From CAVQBC01 sp963848415 (lineage in GTDB: Bacteria; Actinomycetota; Thermoleophilia; Solirubrobacterales; Solirubrobacteraceae), in contig CAWKDN010000002.1 of assembly GCA_963848415.1 (NCBI GenBank), positions 310,001 to 374,000 of the forward strand: 64,000 nt of DNA, in the 5' to 3' direction. The notes under the pieces are model-generated. The model did not search any database. It saw only the letters and a list, made by a program, of their open reading frames with translations, and was not told where the DNA came from. Shown piece by piece: positions 23,228 to 32,710 of this stretch. Both the position numbers and the translations under genes were made by a program. Positions within the stretch are counted from its first letter, which is position 1, and every line of letters starts with the position of its first letter.

Positions 23228-26200
23228 TCACGTGTAACAGTTGACGTAAGGGTAGGGCGCCTTGAATCGCTCCCAGACGAAGTCGGGGAAGGACACGCCG
23301 TAGCCCCGCTGGCTCATCGGGCCAAAGGTCCTGTTGGTCAGGTCCTTGGGCGGGAACGCATCCTGGCGGGCGCTCCACGAGCGCTTGCTCAGCGCCAGCA
23401 GGCTGCCGCCGCGGTTGGTGTTCTGGCCGTCGAACGGCATGTCCCACAGGACCCAGGAGCTGGTGTCCGCGTCCCTCCACGAACGCCCGTAGCCGAAGAG
23501 GTAGCAGCTGTTGGGCTTGATGTCGCTCCAGGAGAACGTCGGGTTCAGGTACCAGATCCGGTAGCCGACGGGGAAGATCTCGTTGCTGAACCAGGCGTTG
23601 GCACTGACCGTGAGCGAGCTCGCCAGCTGGTCGACGTTGATGGCCCACTCAGGCGATTCGGCGGCCGTTCCCAGCGCCTTCAGGCGCCCGTAGTCCGAGG
23701 CGACCACCTCGTGGACGCTGTCGAGCGAGGTGACCGCGGCGTCGAGCCTGTCGGCGGCCTGTTGAGAGAGCTCGCCCACCTTCGTGTCGACCTCCCGGCC
23801 GAGCGGTGCTCCGCTGCGCTCGTCGGCCGAGAGCGACATCCCGAGCTCGTAGGCCGCCGCGAGACCCTCGACGATGACCTTCACGGCCGACTCTGCCCCT
23901 TCCGTGGCGATGTCGATCCCGATCTCCGCGAGCTCGAGCAGGAAGTTCCCGATGTCGGCCGTGAGGTCGTCGTTCGGCGGATCGACGTCGTTGTGGATCG
24001 CGGCACCGAGCGTGTTGAGATCTGCAGAGCCCTTCGCGTTGCTCCGGGTGACCGCCTTCTCGTAGGCGTCGAAGAGCTTCTTGACGCCGTTGAGCCACTC
24101 GAACTCGGTCTGCAGCTCGGCGCTCAGGCGCTCGAACTGCGCCCGGGAGAAGTCCGGCGTCCCGCCGGACCACTTGCTCCCGCTCGGGCAGAGACCGTCA
24201 CCCGGATAGAGAACGCGTCCGAGGTCGGTCTTGGCCGTGGCCCAGTCGCGGTTGAGATCGCCGGCGTAGGCCTGCCGCAGATCCCGGCCCCAGTCCTTGG
24301 TCTGCACCAGGCATGAGGTGATGTAGGCGAGTGCGCTCTGGTAGGCGGCGGCCTCCGGCCCGCTGGCCTGGGGCCAGGGCTCCGGCGCCGTGAAGGTCAT
24401 GTCGTACAGCGAGTCCAGCGTGGTAACCGGCGCGGACGGCGTCGGGACGTAGTAGCCGTCCGAGCGGATAGACAGCCGGCCGCTCAGCGTGCCCGGTTCT
24501 GTCTCCGGAGGTGAGGTGGTGGGGTCGGTGACGATGGCCGAGCTGGACTCGGCGACCTCGGTCCGCTCGAGCCAGGATCCCCCGACGAAGGCGTAGGAGC
24601 CGTTGATGCCGATGACGGTGTGGGGGTTGGCGCCGGACACCGAAAGCGCCTGGCCCAGCCTGGTCCATGCCTGCTTGCCGCGGTCCTGCTGGTACGGATC
24701 CGACGGCGGAGGAGGCAGTGCGACGCGGCCGATGCTCTGCACGACCACGTGCGGTCCGTTGTTGTTCCTGGACACGAAAGCCGTCATCGCGTCGATCCCC
24801 GCCACCGGATTCGCGACGCCGTTGGTGGCGAAGACCGCGTGAGAGGAGACCGTGAAGTCGATCGGGTCGAGCGTGGTGACCTGGAAGCCGCCCGTGGCGC
24901 CGGCCGGGAGGGCATCGCTGACCTGCTGCCCGGCGAGGCTCATCGTGTTGTTGGTGGCGGTGGAGCCGGGCGCCGACGTGGCGAACGTGGTCTGGGCGGG
25001 CTGGAAGCGGAAGCCGTCGATCCGGTCGGGCATCAGCCAGCCGGTGAGCCCGTCGACGTTGCCGCCGCCGTGGGTGTACCAGCCGCTGCCGTCGCCGCCG
25101 CCGGGCGTGCCGACGATCGCGAGCTTGTTGCGGTCCTGCAGGATGCCCGCGTCGATGGGCCCGACCCCGATTGTCTTCACCGCCGCGTTGAAGGCATTGT
25201 TCTGGCCCTGCTGGACCGGCGGCGCCGACCCCCCGTAGGGGTAGGACAGGATCACCAGCTGATTGAGGCCCTGTCCCTTCAGCGCCGCGGCGAGCGCCGG
25301 GATCCCGTTCGGGCCGCCCGTGCCGTCGAGCCAGGTGTTGTCCGCGGCCTTGCCCAGGCTGAGCGTCTTGCGGTCGAGCGTGAGCCACTGCATCGCGGCC
25401 CCGCTCGGGCTCGGGTTGGGATAGAACGTGGATCCCACCTGGATCCCGTGCTTCCCGTTCTGGGTGGTGATGCCCTTGAAGGGTTGGAGTGGCGCAGGCG
25501 CGGCGACGACCTCCACCTGGTCCGTGCTCACCGGCGCCGCCTGCGATGCGCCGGCTAGCGCGCTGCGCTCTGCAAGCTCGAGGCTGACGACGTAGCGGCC
25601 CGGGCGGTCCGGGGTGATCAGTGGGCGCGCCGAGCCGGCGCCGCGCAACCTCGCGCTCGATCCGCGCGGCTTGCCGACGATCGTCCAGCGATGATGCGGC
25701 CGTCCACCGTTCGTCGTCCGGGAGCGGCGCCCGTCGAGCCGCTGGACCCTGCCGGCGCGCGTGTGGACGTCCCATCCCGCCGCCGCGAGATGGCGCGTCC
25801 GCTTCACGACGAAGCGCCGGCGCACGACCTGGTAGCGACCCTGGTCCGGCTCGGCCACCAGCAGCCGCAGGCGGTTGACGCCGTAGCGGAGCCCGTGGGC
25901 GGCGGACAACTTCGCCGTGAAGCGCGTCAGACCCGACCGGTCCAGCGCGCGCGTGACGGCCTGGCCGTTCACCCACAGCCGGACGGTGCGGCTCCGGCGG
26001 ATCGTGGCAAGTGCCGTGGGCGCCGCGACGCGCGCATCCAGCGACGTGACCGAGCCTTGCCGGATACGCAGGCTGACGAGGTCGTCGCGGCGCCGCACGA
26101 GGACGAGCGACCGCGCGTGGATCGCGGGCCGGCTGCCCCGGCGCTCGGCGCGGACGACGAGCCGGTTCGAGCCGTAGCGCAGGCCGTCGCCGCGGGTGAG

Positions 26201-26467
26201 GTCGGCGACCCGGCGTGAACCGTCGACGGCCCGGAAGCGCGACGTGACGTCCCGCCGGCCCAGAAGGATGCGGAGCCGGGACGTCCGGGCCGGGACCCGG
26301 ACGGCGACCCGCACGGGAAGCCGCTTGATCAGCCGGTCCTCGCCGGGACCGGCGATCAACTGCGCCGGAGTGGCGGCCGAGCTCTGCGACTGGGCCGCCG
26401 CCGGCACTGCGCAACAGGCGAGCAGCGCCGCGGTGAGGAGGGCGAAGACGGAGAAGGTTCGGGTCAT
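23228..26467 (-). CDS. Large secreted protein, 1079 residues, unknown
   Basis: A large exported protein with a Sec signal peptide (residues 1-25, AVPAAAQ). Residues ~35-230 hold two tandem beta-domains sharing a GLRYG(S/V)NRL motif. Residues ~330-700 are Gly/Asn/Thr-rich with strands. Residues ~750-960 are largely helical (QFERLSAELQTEFEWLNGVK, LLELAEIGIDIATEGAESAV). The C-terminal ~130 residues are aromatic-rich with two Cys (SCYLFGYGRSW, APYPYVNCYT). I recognise no catalytic motif. The ATG overlaps the M23 gene stop by 4 bp, so it is translationally coupled to a wall peptidase and is probably a surface or wall-associated protein. Confidence 0.85.
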   Translation of the reverse strand: MTRTFSVFALLTAALLACCAVPAAAQSQSSAATPAQLIAGPGEDRLIKRLPVRVAVRVPARTSRLRILLGRRDVTSRFRAVDGSRRVADLTRGDGLRYGSNRLVVRAERRGSRPAIHARSLVLVRRRDDLVSLRIRQGSVTSLDARVAAPTALATIRRSRTVRLWVNGQAVTRALDRSGLTRFTAKLSAAHGLRYGVNRLRLLVAEPDQGRYQVVRRRFVVKRTRHLAAAGWDVHTRAGRVQRLDGRRSRTTNGGRPHHRWTIVGKPRGSSARLRGAGSARPLITPDRPGRYVVSLELAERSALAGASQAAPVSTDQVEVVAAPAPLQPFKGITTQNGKHGIQVGSTFYPNPSPSGAAMQWLTLDRKTLSLGKAADNTWLDGTGGPNGIPALAAALKGQGLNQLVILSYPYGGSAPPVQQGQNNAFNAAVKTIGVGPIDAGILQDRNKLAIVGTPGGGDGSGWYTHGGGNVDGLTGWLMPDRIDGFRFQPAQTTFATSAPGSTATNNTMSLAGQQVSDALPAGATGGFQVTTLDPIDFTVSSHAVFATNGVANPVAGIDAMTAFVSRNNNGPHVVVQSIGRVALPPPPSDPYQQDRGKQAWTRLGQALSVSGANPHTVIGINGSYAFVGGSWLERTEVAESSSAIVTDPTTSPPETEPGTLSGRLSIRSDGYYVPTPSAPVTTLDSLYDMTFTAPEPWPQASGPEAAAYQSALAYITSCLVQTKDWGRDLRQAYAGDLNRDWATAKTDLGRVLYPGDGLCPSGSKWSGGTPDFSRAQFERLSAELQTEFEWLNGVKKLFDAYEKAVTRSNAKGSADLNTLGAAIHNDVDPPNDDLTADIGNFLLELAEIGIDIATEGAESAVKVIVEGLAAAYELGMSLSADERSGAPLGREVDTKVGELSQQAADRLDAAVTSLDSVHEVVASDYGRLKALGTAAESPEWAINVDQLASSLTVSANAWFSNEIFPVGYRIWYLNPTFSWSDIKPNSCYLFGYGRSWRDADTSSWVLWDMPFDGQNTNRGGSLLALSKRSWSARQDAFPPKDLTNRTFGPMSQRGYGVSFPDFVWERFKAPYPYVNCYT

Positions 26468-27672
26468 CGGAAGCGCACCACGTTGTTGTCAAGGGGCATC
26501 TCGCGCCGGCGCACACCCGGCCGGAGGGCGGGCTTGAACGTCAGGGCGCCCGTCGATTGCAGGGCGAGCTCCTCGTCATCGAAGGGCTCGGAGATCTGGC
26601 CCAGGAAGCGGAAGCGCTCGAACGTGTAGGGCAAGCTGTCGGTCGGGAAGAACGTCGGCCGCGTCGAGACCTGGAAGTGCAGGTGCGGCGTGCTCGAGTT
26701 GCCGCTGTTGCCGAGCAGCCCGAGCAGCTGGCCGCGCCGCACGCGCTGCCCCGCGCGCACCCGCACCGATCCGCGCGTCATGTGCGCGTAGAGCAGGTGG
26801 ACGCCGCCGACCCGCAGGATCACGTGGTTGCCGACGGTCTCGTCCATCGGCGGCAGCTTCTGGAGCGTGCCCTGCGGCCGGTTGTCACGAATCCCGTCCC
26901 GCGCCCGGACGACCCGGCCGGCGGCCGCCGCGATCAGCGGCTGGCGGTAGCTGGGATAGCTGGTCAGCCGGGACGGGTCCCCGGTCCAGGCGTTCATGCG
27001 ACGGTCGAGCCGGAACCAGTCGATCGCGTGGCGCTGGGCGACCTGGAGGATCCCGTCCACGCCCACCAGCCCGCGGCGATGATGCGTGGGGTTCGTGCAG
27101 CAGCCCTCGTTGGCGACCCAGATGCCGGGACGGACCGGCGGGCCGAGCGCGATCCGCGAGCGCGCCAGGGGGATGCGGCCGGCCAGGCCCCGGTAGGTGA
27201 ACTGGGGCCCGGGCGGCGGGCGGCTGGACGCCACCAGGCGATGCTCGAGCACGCGCGGGAGCTGTGACGCCCGGCGCACGGCCACGTCCATCCACACGAC
27301 CGAGGTCTCCGAGGCCGCCATCGTCGTCGGGTCTTCAGAGCCCGGGTCGGCTGCCGGGTTCATGTTGCGGTCGAGCTGTGCGCCCGAGATGCTGCTCAGG
27401 ACCCGTCGCGTGCGCGGGTCGCGGACCTCGAGGCGCTCCACCGCCATCGTCAGCGGCGCCGTGTTGGTCAGGATCAGCTCGTAGGCGATGTGGAAGCGAC
27501 CGTCGGTGGCCTTGACTGCCGTCGGACTGGTCGTCACCTCCGAGACGATCGGGGAGAACTTCGTGCCCGGGTCGAGGCCTCCCGAGGCAGGACCTGCGGC
27601 ACTCGCCGCCGCGGCCGTTCCCCACGAGAGGAGGACGAGCAAGAGCACGATGGAGGACTTGAGCAACCTCAT
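26464..27672 (-). CDS. Secreted M23 (LytM-type) metallopeptidase
   Basis: A 402-residue exported peptidase. After the signal peptide (residues 1-25) comes a beta-rich N-terminal domain (~30-150). The M23 domain has THHRRGLVGVDG with the first zinc ligands and HLHFQV with the last, plus an HLLYAHM strand and the GQRVRRGQLLGLLGNSGNSS segment typical of LytM. M23 enzymes cleave peptide cross-links in peptidoglycan. The metal site looks complete. Its start overlaps the upstream DD-carboxypeptidase stop (TGATG) and its stop overlaps the next gene, so all three are coupled. Confidence 0.88.
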   Translation of the reverse strand: MRLLKSSIVLLLVLLSWGTAAAASAAGPASGGLDPGTKFSPIVSEVTTSPTAVKATDGRFHIAYELILTNTAPLTMAVERLEVRDPRTRRVLSSISGAQLDRNMNPAADPGSEDPTTMAASETSVVWMDVAVRRASQLPRVLEHRLVASSRPPPGPQFTYRGLAGRIPLARSRIALGPPVRPGIWVANEGCCTNPTHHRRGLVGVDGILQVAQRHAIDWFRLDRRMNAWTGDPSRLTSYPSYRQPLIAAAAGRVVRARDGIRDNRPQGTLQKLPPMDETVGNHVILRVGGVHLLYAHMTRGSVRVRAGQRVRRGQLLGLLGNSGNSSTPHLHFQVSTRPTFFPTDSLPYTFERFRFLGQISEPFDDEELALQSTGALTFKPALRPGVRRREMPLDNNVVRFR

Positions 27673-29237
27673 CAGTCCTCCGTCTGGGACGTGTAGAACA
27701 GCGACGTGATCCCCTCGTGGTTGCCGAATGCGGTGAACGCGGCGGTGAGGTCCGCGGGCGCTTGGCTGGGCTTGCCGTCGGGCCCGTAGATGGGAATGTT
27801 GTTGGCGACCACGCTGAAGGCGATGCGGCGCTCGCCCGCGATCGCGTAGCCCGCGAGCGCCATCGCCTGCACCTCGATCCGGTCGTTGGCGTCGAGCGCC
27901 CCGGTCAGCCCGTTCTTGGCGAAGACGTTCCCGGTCGCGGGGTCCTGGGCGGCGTCCGGGCCCGGGATCCCGTCGATGCCCTTGATCGGCAGCGCGTCGA
28001 GGAACACGCGTCCGTAGGGGCGCGTCTGGACGTAGCGCAGCAGCTGGACCGCCGCGGCCGGCGTGATCCGGTTCGGCGCGCCGCCCTGGCCGTCGACGAG
28101 CTCGGCCTGTCCGGCCCGCACGCCGGCCTTGGTGGCGTACGCGCGGATCAACTGCATCCCCGCCTCGAACGTGGGCCGGCCGGCGTCGACCCCGAGCCAG
28201 AACGGGACCGTGTTCGCGCCGAGGTTGTGGCTGACCTTCTGGATCAGCTTCGCGAACTGCCCCACCGGCGGGGACGTCAGCCGCGCGATGCGCGGCAGCC
28301 GCCCCACGGCGCGTCGGGTCGGCAGCGACCGGACGCGGTTGGGCCCGAGCGTCCGCTCGGCGACCGCCACTCCGGCGCGCTCGAGCGCCTCGACCATCAG
28401 CACGCGCGCGAAGGCGGCCGGGTCGGGAACGCGGAAGATCTGGACGAACGGCGTCCGCACGCCGGCCGCGATCGTCCCGGTGACGGTCACCTTGCGCCCC
28501 TTGGCCTTGCCGACGACCACGTTCGTCGTGCCGTCGCGCGGGACCGTCCGGACGCGCACGTCGATGTCATAGGCGGCGGTCGCCGGGCGCGTCCGCGCCC
28601 GCACGCGCTGTCCCGGCCGGGTCGGGTACAGCATCACGTCGATCGCGTTGTCGTTGACGATCATCGGCGACACGACCTCGGCGCCGATCTCCTGCGCACG
28701 CCATAGCCGGTCGTCGATCACCACGTCGCGCACGCGGCGGATGCCGCTGCGGCGCGCCTTGCGCGCCAGCGTCTTCAGGCCGGCCAGCGGGTCCTGGGGG
28801 GTCAGGATCGCCTCGCCGGGAACCTCGTTCGCATCCATGTGGTCGAAGCCGGTGTAGGCGACGCGCCCGTTCGGCAGCGCTCGGCCGCCCATCGTGAGAT
28901 CGCCCGACGCGCGCAGGACCAGGTCCCGGCCGCGACGCAGCAGCGGCGTGCGGAAGCGCCGGCCCGGCCCGAGCCCGTCCAGCGCCGCCGCCACCGTGAA
29001 GTTCTTCGTGGTCGAGGCGGTGTGGAAGAGCTGATCGGGGTTGCGGCTGTAGAGAGCCCGACCGGTCTCGAGATCGGTGGCGAGGATCCCCCACCGGCCT
29101 TCGTTGAACGGGAAGACGGACGTGAAGGCGTCGATCCGCGCGACGTCTGTCGCCGAGAGCGGGCGGGCGGGCGTCGCGGCGGCGGGAGGCGCGAACGCTC
29201 CCAGGCTGCAGACCAGGACGAGGACGGCGCGCTTCAC
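27672..29237 (-). CDS. dacB: D-alanyl-D-alanine carboxypeptidase, family S13 (PBP4-like)
   Basis: A 521-residue penicillin-binding protein of the DacB/PBP4 class, exported by a signal peptide (residues 1-20). The active-site motifs are SxxK as STTK in HTASTTKNF, SxN as SHN in KVSHNLGAN, and KTG as KNG in FAKNGLTGA. The large insertion between SxxK and SxN is typical of S13. It would trim or cut peptidoglycan stem peptides outside the membrane. The GTG start overlaps the preceding small gene (GTGA). Together with the M23 gene it points to a wall-remodelling module. Confidence 0.9.
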   Translation of the reverse strand: MKRAVLVLVCSLGAFAPPAAATPARPLSATDVARIDAFTSVFPFNEGRWGILATDLETGRALYSRNPDQLFHTASTTKNFTVAAALDGLGPGRRFRTPLLRRGRDLVLRASGDLTMGGRALPNGRVAYTGFDHMDANEVPGEAILTPQDPLAGLKTLARKARRSGIRRVRDVVIDDRLWRAQEIGAEVVSPMIVNDNAIDVMLYPTRPGQRVRARTRPATAAYDIDVRVRTVPRDGTTNVVVGKAKGRKVTVTGTIAAGVRTPFVQIFRVPDPAAFARVLMVEALERAGVAVAERTLGPNRVRSLPTRRAVGRLPRIARLTSPPVGQFAKLIQKVSHNLGANTVPFWLGVDAGRPTFEAGMQLIRAYATKAGVRAGQAELVDGQGGAPNRITPAAAVQLLRYVQTRPYGRVFLDALPIKGIDGIPGPDAAQDPATGNVFAKNGLTGALDANDRIEVQAMALAGYAIAGERRIAFSVVANNIPIYGPDGKPSQAPADLTAAFTAFGNHEGITSLFYTSQTED

Positions 29238-29443
29238 GTCGACGCCCCCGGTTCGCGTGAGCCCCGCGCGACCGCGTCCGCGGAGACCGGTGGGCCGCCG
29301 GGGACGAGCGCATCGATGGCCCCGAGGAGACCCAGCCAACCGGTGAACTGGCGGGCTGTGCCCGAGCTGTCGGTTGCCCGGCCGCTCATCGCGTCATCGG
29401 TCAAGTGCAGCTCGAGGCGGATGACGACCGACTGGCGATCCAT
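29234..29443 (-). CDS. Small conserved-type protein, unknown
   Basis: A 69-residue protein with a VVIRLELHLTDDAMSGRATD beta pattern followed by RQFTGWLGLLGAIDALV. Short proteins with this GWLGL segment are frequent in actinobacteria, to my recollection, without assigned function. Its stop overlaps the dacB GTG, which supports real translation and coupling. Confidence 0.65.
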   Translation of the reverse strand: MDRQSVVIRLELHLTDDAMSGRATDSSGTARQFTGWLGLLGAIDALVPGGPPVSADAVARGSREPGAST

Positions 29444-29520
29444 GGGCTCATCCTCGACCGGCCGGACGCGCGGCGCATCGGGGTCACCCCCCTACGGGCA
29501 CCCGACTCTTTGGGGGTGGG

Positions 29521-32385
29521 TCAGGCGATCGAGGTCAGCGCGGCGCCGAGCCGTTGCCGGCCCCTGATCCCGAGCTTGCGGTAGGCGTGGCCCAGGTGCC
29601 GCTCGACCGTCTTGGGCGTGACGAAGAGCTCCTGGGCGATGTCGCGATTGGTTCGACCCGCGGCCGCGAGGCCGGCGATCCGGCGCTCGCTGGGCGTGAG
29701 CGACTCGACGCCCGTGAGCGCCGTCGTGCGAGGTCGCCCGCCGGCGGCGTGCAGCTCGGCGCGCGCCTGCGCGGCCAGCACGGGCGACCCGCACACCTCG
29801 GCGAGCTCGAGCGCGCGCCGGAGCGGGTCGCGGGCGTCGTTCGGGCGCCGGAGGTGGCGCAGCGCGATCCCGAGCGCCAGCTCCGCCTTGGCGTGCTCGA
29901 GCCGGGCAGGCGAGCCGGCCACGGCCTCGACCGCCGACTCGAGATGCTCGAGCCCGTCGTCGCGCTCGAGCGCCCCGAGTACGCGCAGGCTGCGGGCCAC
30001 GGTCCCCGGGGCGCCCCAGGCGCGCGCGCGTTCCAGCTCGTCCTCGACCAGCCCGATCCCTTCCTCGGGCCGTCCGAGGCCGGCGAGCGCGAGCGCCTTG
30101 TGGGAGCGCCACGGAGCGTCCATCGGATTGGGGACAGTGGCATCGAACCGGCTGGCGTACTCGTCGGCGGCGGCGAGTGCCTCGTCGAAGCGGCGTTCGG
30201 CGATCAGCAGCTCGATCCGGCTGTTGAGCCAGTAGCGAGCTCCGTCGTCCCCGCCGCCGGGATCGGCGCTACGCTGCAGCGCGGTCCGCGCACCGCCGAG
30301 ATCCCCGCGCTCGCGCAGCACGGAGGCCAGGAACGCGTCGCAGTAGATCTGCGCCTGCAGCTCGCCGTGCCCCCACGACTCGAACTCGCTCAGCGCCGCG
30401 CGCAGCGACTCTTCTGCGTCCCCGAGCTCCCCGCGCCAGTACTGCGACTGGCCCCACCACAGGCTCAGCGACGAGATCGCGAACAGCGAGCCCCGCCGGT
30501 AGGCGTCCGTGCGGGCAACTTCCCACCACACGAGCGCCTCCTCACGATCGGCGAACACCAGGGTGGTGATCGCACACGTCGGCAGCAGTCCGTTGTCGGC
30601 GGCGATCAGCTCGCCCCCGGCGAGCGCCGCGAGGCACAGCTCGGCGCACTGGTCGCTCGGGCCACCGGCGTACATCCAGTCCTGCGCGGCGATCGCCGCA
30701 AGCATCTTCGCGCCGACCCCCGCGTCGCCGGGAAGCGTCCGATGGCCTTCGAGCCGGCGCAGCGTCTCCGGATCGCCCGCTCCGAAGAGCACGGAGAGCA
30801 GCTCGAAGGCCTCCAGGGCGTTGCGCAGATCCTCGAGCTCGGGCGGAAGCTCGTCGGCAGCGCGACGCGCCACCCCGGCGCCCTCCTCCGGGAAGCCGGT
30901 GAACAGCAGCGCCCGGCCGAGCAGCTGCGCGGCCATACCGCGCGCCTCGGGATCCCGCAGCGCCTCGTAGGCCTCGCGCAGGTGCTCGGCGGCGGCCGGT
31001 CCGGACGTCAACGCCTCCGCGCGGCCGAGCTCGAGCAGCAGCTCCGGCCGGTGCTCGGCCGGCGGCGGCTCGGCGAGCGCGCGCGCCAGGTAGGCGACCG
31101 CGCCGTCGGCCGCGCCCTTGCGGCGCGCGGCGACCGCCGCGCGGTTGAGCGCGTCGACAACCCAGGCCTCTCCGCGCGCCGGGGTGGCGAGCAGGTGCGC
31201 CGCCACCTGCTCGACCGGGGCGCCCGCCTCGGCCAGCAGCCCCGCCGCCCGCCCGTGCTGCAACTCGCGCTCTCCGGGCGGCACGTCGTGGCGGATCGCT
31301 GCGCCGACGACCGGATGCACGAAGGCGAGCGGCGACTCGGACTGCAGGATCTCCGCGCGCGCGAGCGCCGCCACCGCGCTCGCGGCCCGCTGCTCGTCGA
31401 GATCCGCCAGCGCGGCCACGGCCGAGAGGCCGGCGCCGGCTCCGAGCACCGCGAGCGCCCGCGCGACCGTCGCGGCGTCCTCGGGCAGCCGGGCGAGCCG
31501 GAGCAGGACCGCGCGCGAGGCGGCGCGCGGGCCGACATCCGCCACCAGGTCGACGTGGGTCCGGTGCGGGCGCACGTCCTCGGCCTCGAGCGCCTTGAGG
31601 AGCTCGGTCAACAGCAGCGGGTTGCCGCCCGTCGCGGTGTGACAGGCGGCCGAGAAGGCATCGTCGGGCAGCTCCTGCAGCCGCTCGCGGACGAGGTCTG
31701 AGACGGCGGGGGCGCTGAGCGGCCGCGGACGCACCGCGACGGTCAGCGGGTCGCCCGCGATCTCGCCCAGGAGCGTCGGATGCCGCTCGAGCCGGGACGA
31801 TCGCAGGCCACAGACCACCAGGATGGGCAATCCCTCCAGCCGGCGCCTGAGGTACGCGAGGAACCGCAGCGACGGCGGATCGCACCAGTGCAGGTCGTCG
31901 ACGGCGAGCAGCAGCGGCCCGTGCTCGCTCAGGTTCAGCGTCAACCAGTAGAGACCGTGCAGGGACGCGAACGACGGATCGGCCGCCGGCTCGCCGGCCG
32001 GCAGCGCCCCGCCGGACTCGAAGACCGCGCGCGCTGGTGCCGCCGCCCCGGCCAGCGCAGGCGCGTCGCCTGCCGCCAGCTCCGGCTCGAAGAGCTGGCG
32101 GACGACACCGAACGGGAAGTCGTGCTCGAGCTCTCCGCCCCGCGCGGCCAGCACGCGGAAGCCCCGTGCGGCCGCCTGCCGTCGCACCTCGGCGATGAGC
32201 CGGGTCTTGCCGATCCCGGCCGGGCCCTCGATGATGACCAGACGGGCGGCTCCCCCTGCGGCCTCGCCGACGAGCGCCTCGAGCGACGCGAGCTCCCGGT
32301 CGCGCTCGAGCATCAGGCCGCCGTGCGCCGCCGCCGGAGATGCCGCGGCCTCGCTCACGCCCGACCTGCCGCGGTGGCCCAGCAC
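29521..32385 (-). CDS. LuxR-family ATPase regulator (LAL/MalT-type)
   Basis: A 954-residue regulator. The N-terminal AAA/STAND ATPase has Walker A GPAGIGKTRL near residue 58 and Walker B LLLAVDDLHWCD. A long helical TPR-like middle follows, and a LuxR helix-turn-helix in the last 60 residues (LTPSERRIAGLAAAGRTNRD, VTPKTVERHL). Such proteins integrate a ligand signal through the ATPase module. I choose GTG 32385 because TATGCT lies 6 nt before it; GTG 32358 or the ATG at LMLERDREL are alternatives. It lies 77 bp upstream of the surface-module genes on the same strand and may control them. Confidence 0.9.
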   Translation of the reverse strand: MLGHRGRSGVSEAAASPAAAHGGLMLERDRELASLEALVGEAAGGAARLVIIEGPAGIGKTRLIAEVRRQAAARGFRVLAARGGELEHDFPFGVVRQLFEPELAAGDAPALAGAAAPARAVFESGGALPAGEPAADPSFASLHGLYWLTLNLSEHGPLLLAVDDLHWCDPPSLRFLAYLRRRLEGLPILVVCGLRSSRLERHPTLLGEIAGDPLTVAVRPRPLSAPAVSDLVRERLQELPDDAFSAACHTATGGNPLLLTELLKALEAEDVRPHRTHVDLVADVGPRAASRAVLLRLARLPEDAATVARALAVLGAGAGLSAVAALADLDEQRAASAVAALARAEILQSESPLAFVHPVVGAAIRHDVPPGERELQHGRAAGLLAEAGAPVEQVAAHLLATPARGEAWVVDALNRAAVAARRKGAADGAVAYLARALAEPPPAEHRPELLLELGRAEALTSGPAAAEHLREAYEALRDPEARGMAAQLLGRALLFTGFPEEGAGVARRAADELPPELEDLRNALEAFELLSVLFGAGDPETLRRLEGHRTLPGDAGVGAKMLAAIAAQDWMYAGGPSDQCAELCLAALAGGELIAADNGLLPTCAITTLVFADREEALVWWEVARTDAYRRGSLFAISSLSLWWGQSQYWRGELGDAEESLRAALSEFESWGHGELQAQIYCDAFLASVLRERGDLGGARTALQRSADPGGGDDGARYWLNSRIELLIAERRFDEALAAADEYASRFDATVPNPMDAPWRSHKALALAGLGRPEEGIGLVEDELERARAWGAPGTVARSLRVLGALERDDGLEHLESAVEAVAGSPARLEHAKAELALGIALRHLRRPNDARDPLRRALELAEVCGSPVLAAQARAELHAAGGRPRTTALTGVESLTPSERRIAGLAAAGRTNRDIAQELFVTPKTVERHLGHAYRKLGIRGRQRLGAALTSIA

Positions 32386-32391
32386 GGCGGC

Positions 32392-32397
32392 AGCATA
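32392..32397 (-). promoter_or_regulatory. TATGCT -10-like hexamer before the LuxR regulator
   Basis: On the minus strand TATGCT lies 6 nt before GTG 32385. It decides the start choice for a leaderless mRNA. Confidence 0.4.
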
Positions 32398-32456
32398 ACC
32401 GGCCCCCGCACCGATGGACGGCCGGCGGTCGCCGGGCCGCAGGTCATCGAAGCGCC

Positions 32457-32603
32457 CGCCAGATCTGCGGCCACCAGGTTGCCCTCCGCATCCCATGCGA
32501 CCTGGCCGGCGATGAAGACCTGCTTGGTCCCGGTCGCGACCGCGACGTGGTGATAGAGCGGGACCTCGACGTGTCCCTCCGGATTGGTGAGCGAAACAGC
32601 CAT
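32457..32603 (-). pseudogene. RidA (YjgF) fragment, 3'-truncated
   Basis: About 49 residues matching the start of RidA-family enamine/imine deaminases (VPLYHHVAVATGTKQVFIAG, QVAWDAEGNLVAADLAG). The homology ends abruptly near 32457, just before the LuxR gene promoter, so roughly 75 residues including the catalytic Arg region are gone. GAGGAG still precedes its ATG, so a short peptide may be made. Confidence 0.75.
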
Positions 32604-32710
32604 GTCACTCCTCTATTGCGATGCCTGACGGCAGCACAGCTTCCCAGGGGTGAAGGCCGATCCCGGTCGCACGTCATGAGAGCGCGCGGGCTGGCAGGCT
32701 GCTGGGTGCG

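Noticed and set aside
29554..31701. Plus-strand frame of 715 codons opposite the LuxR regulator
   Set aside because: No recognisable motif; the minus strand carries Walker and helix-turn-helix motifs.
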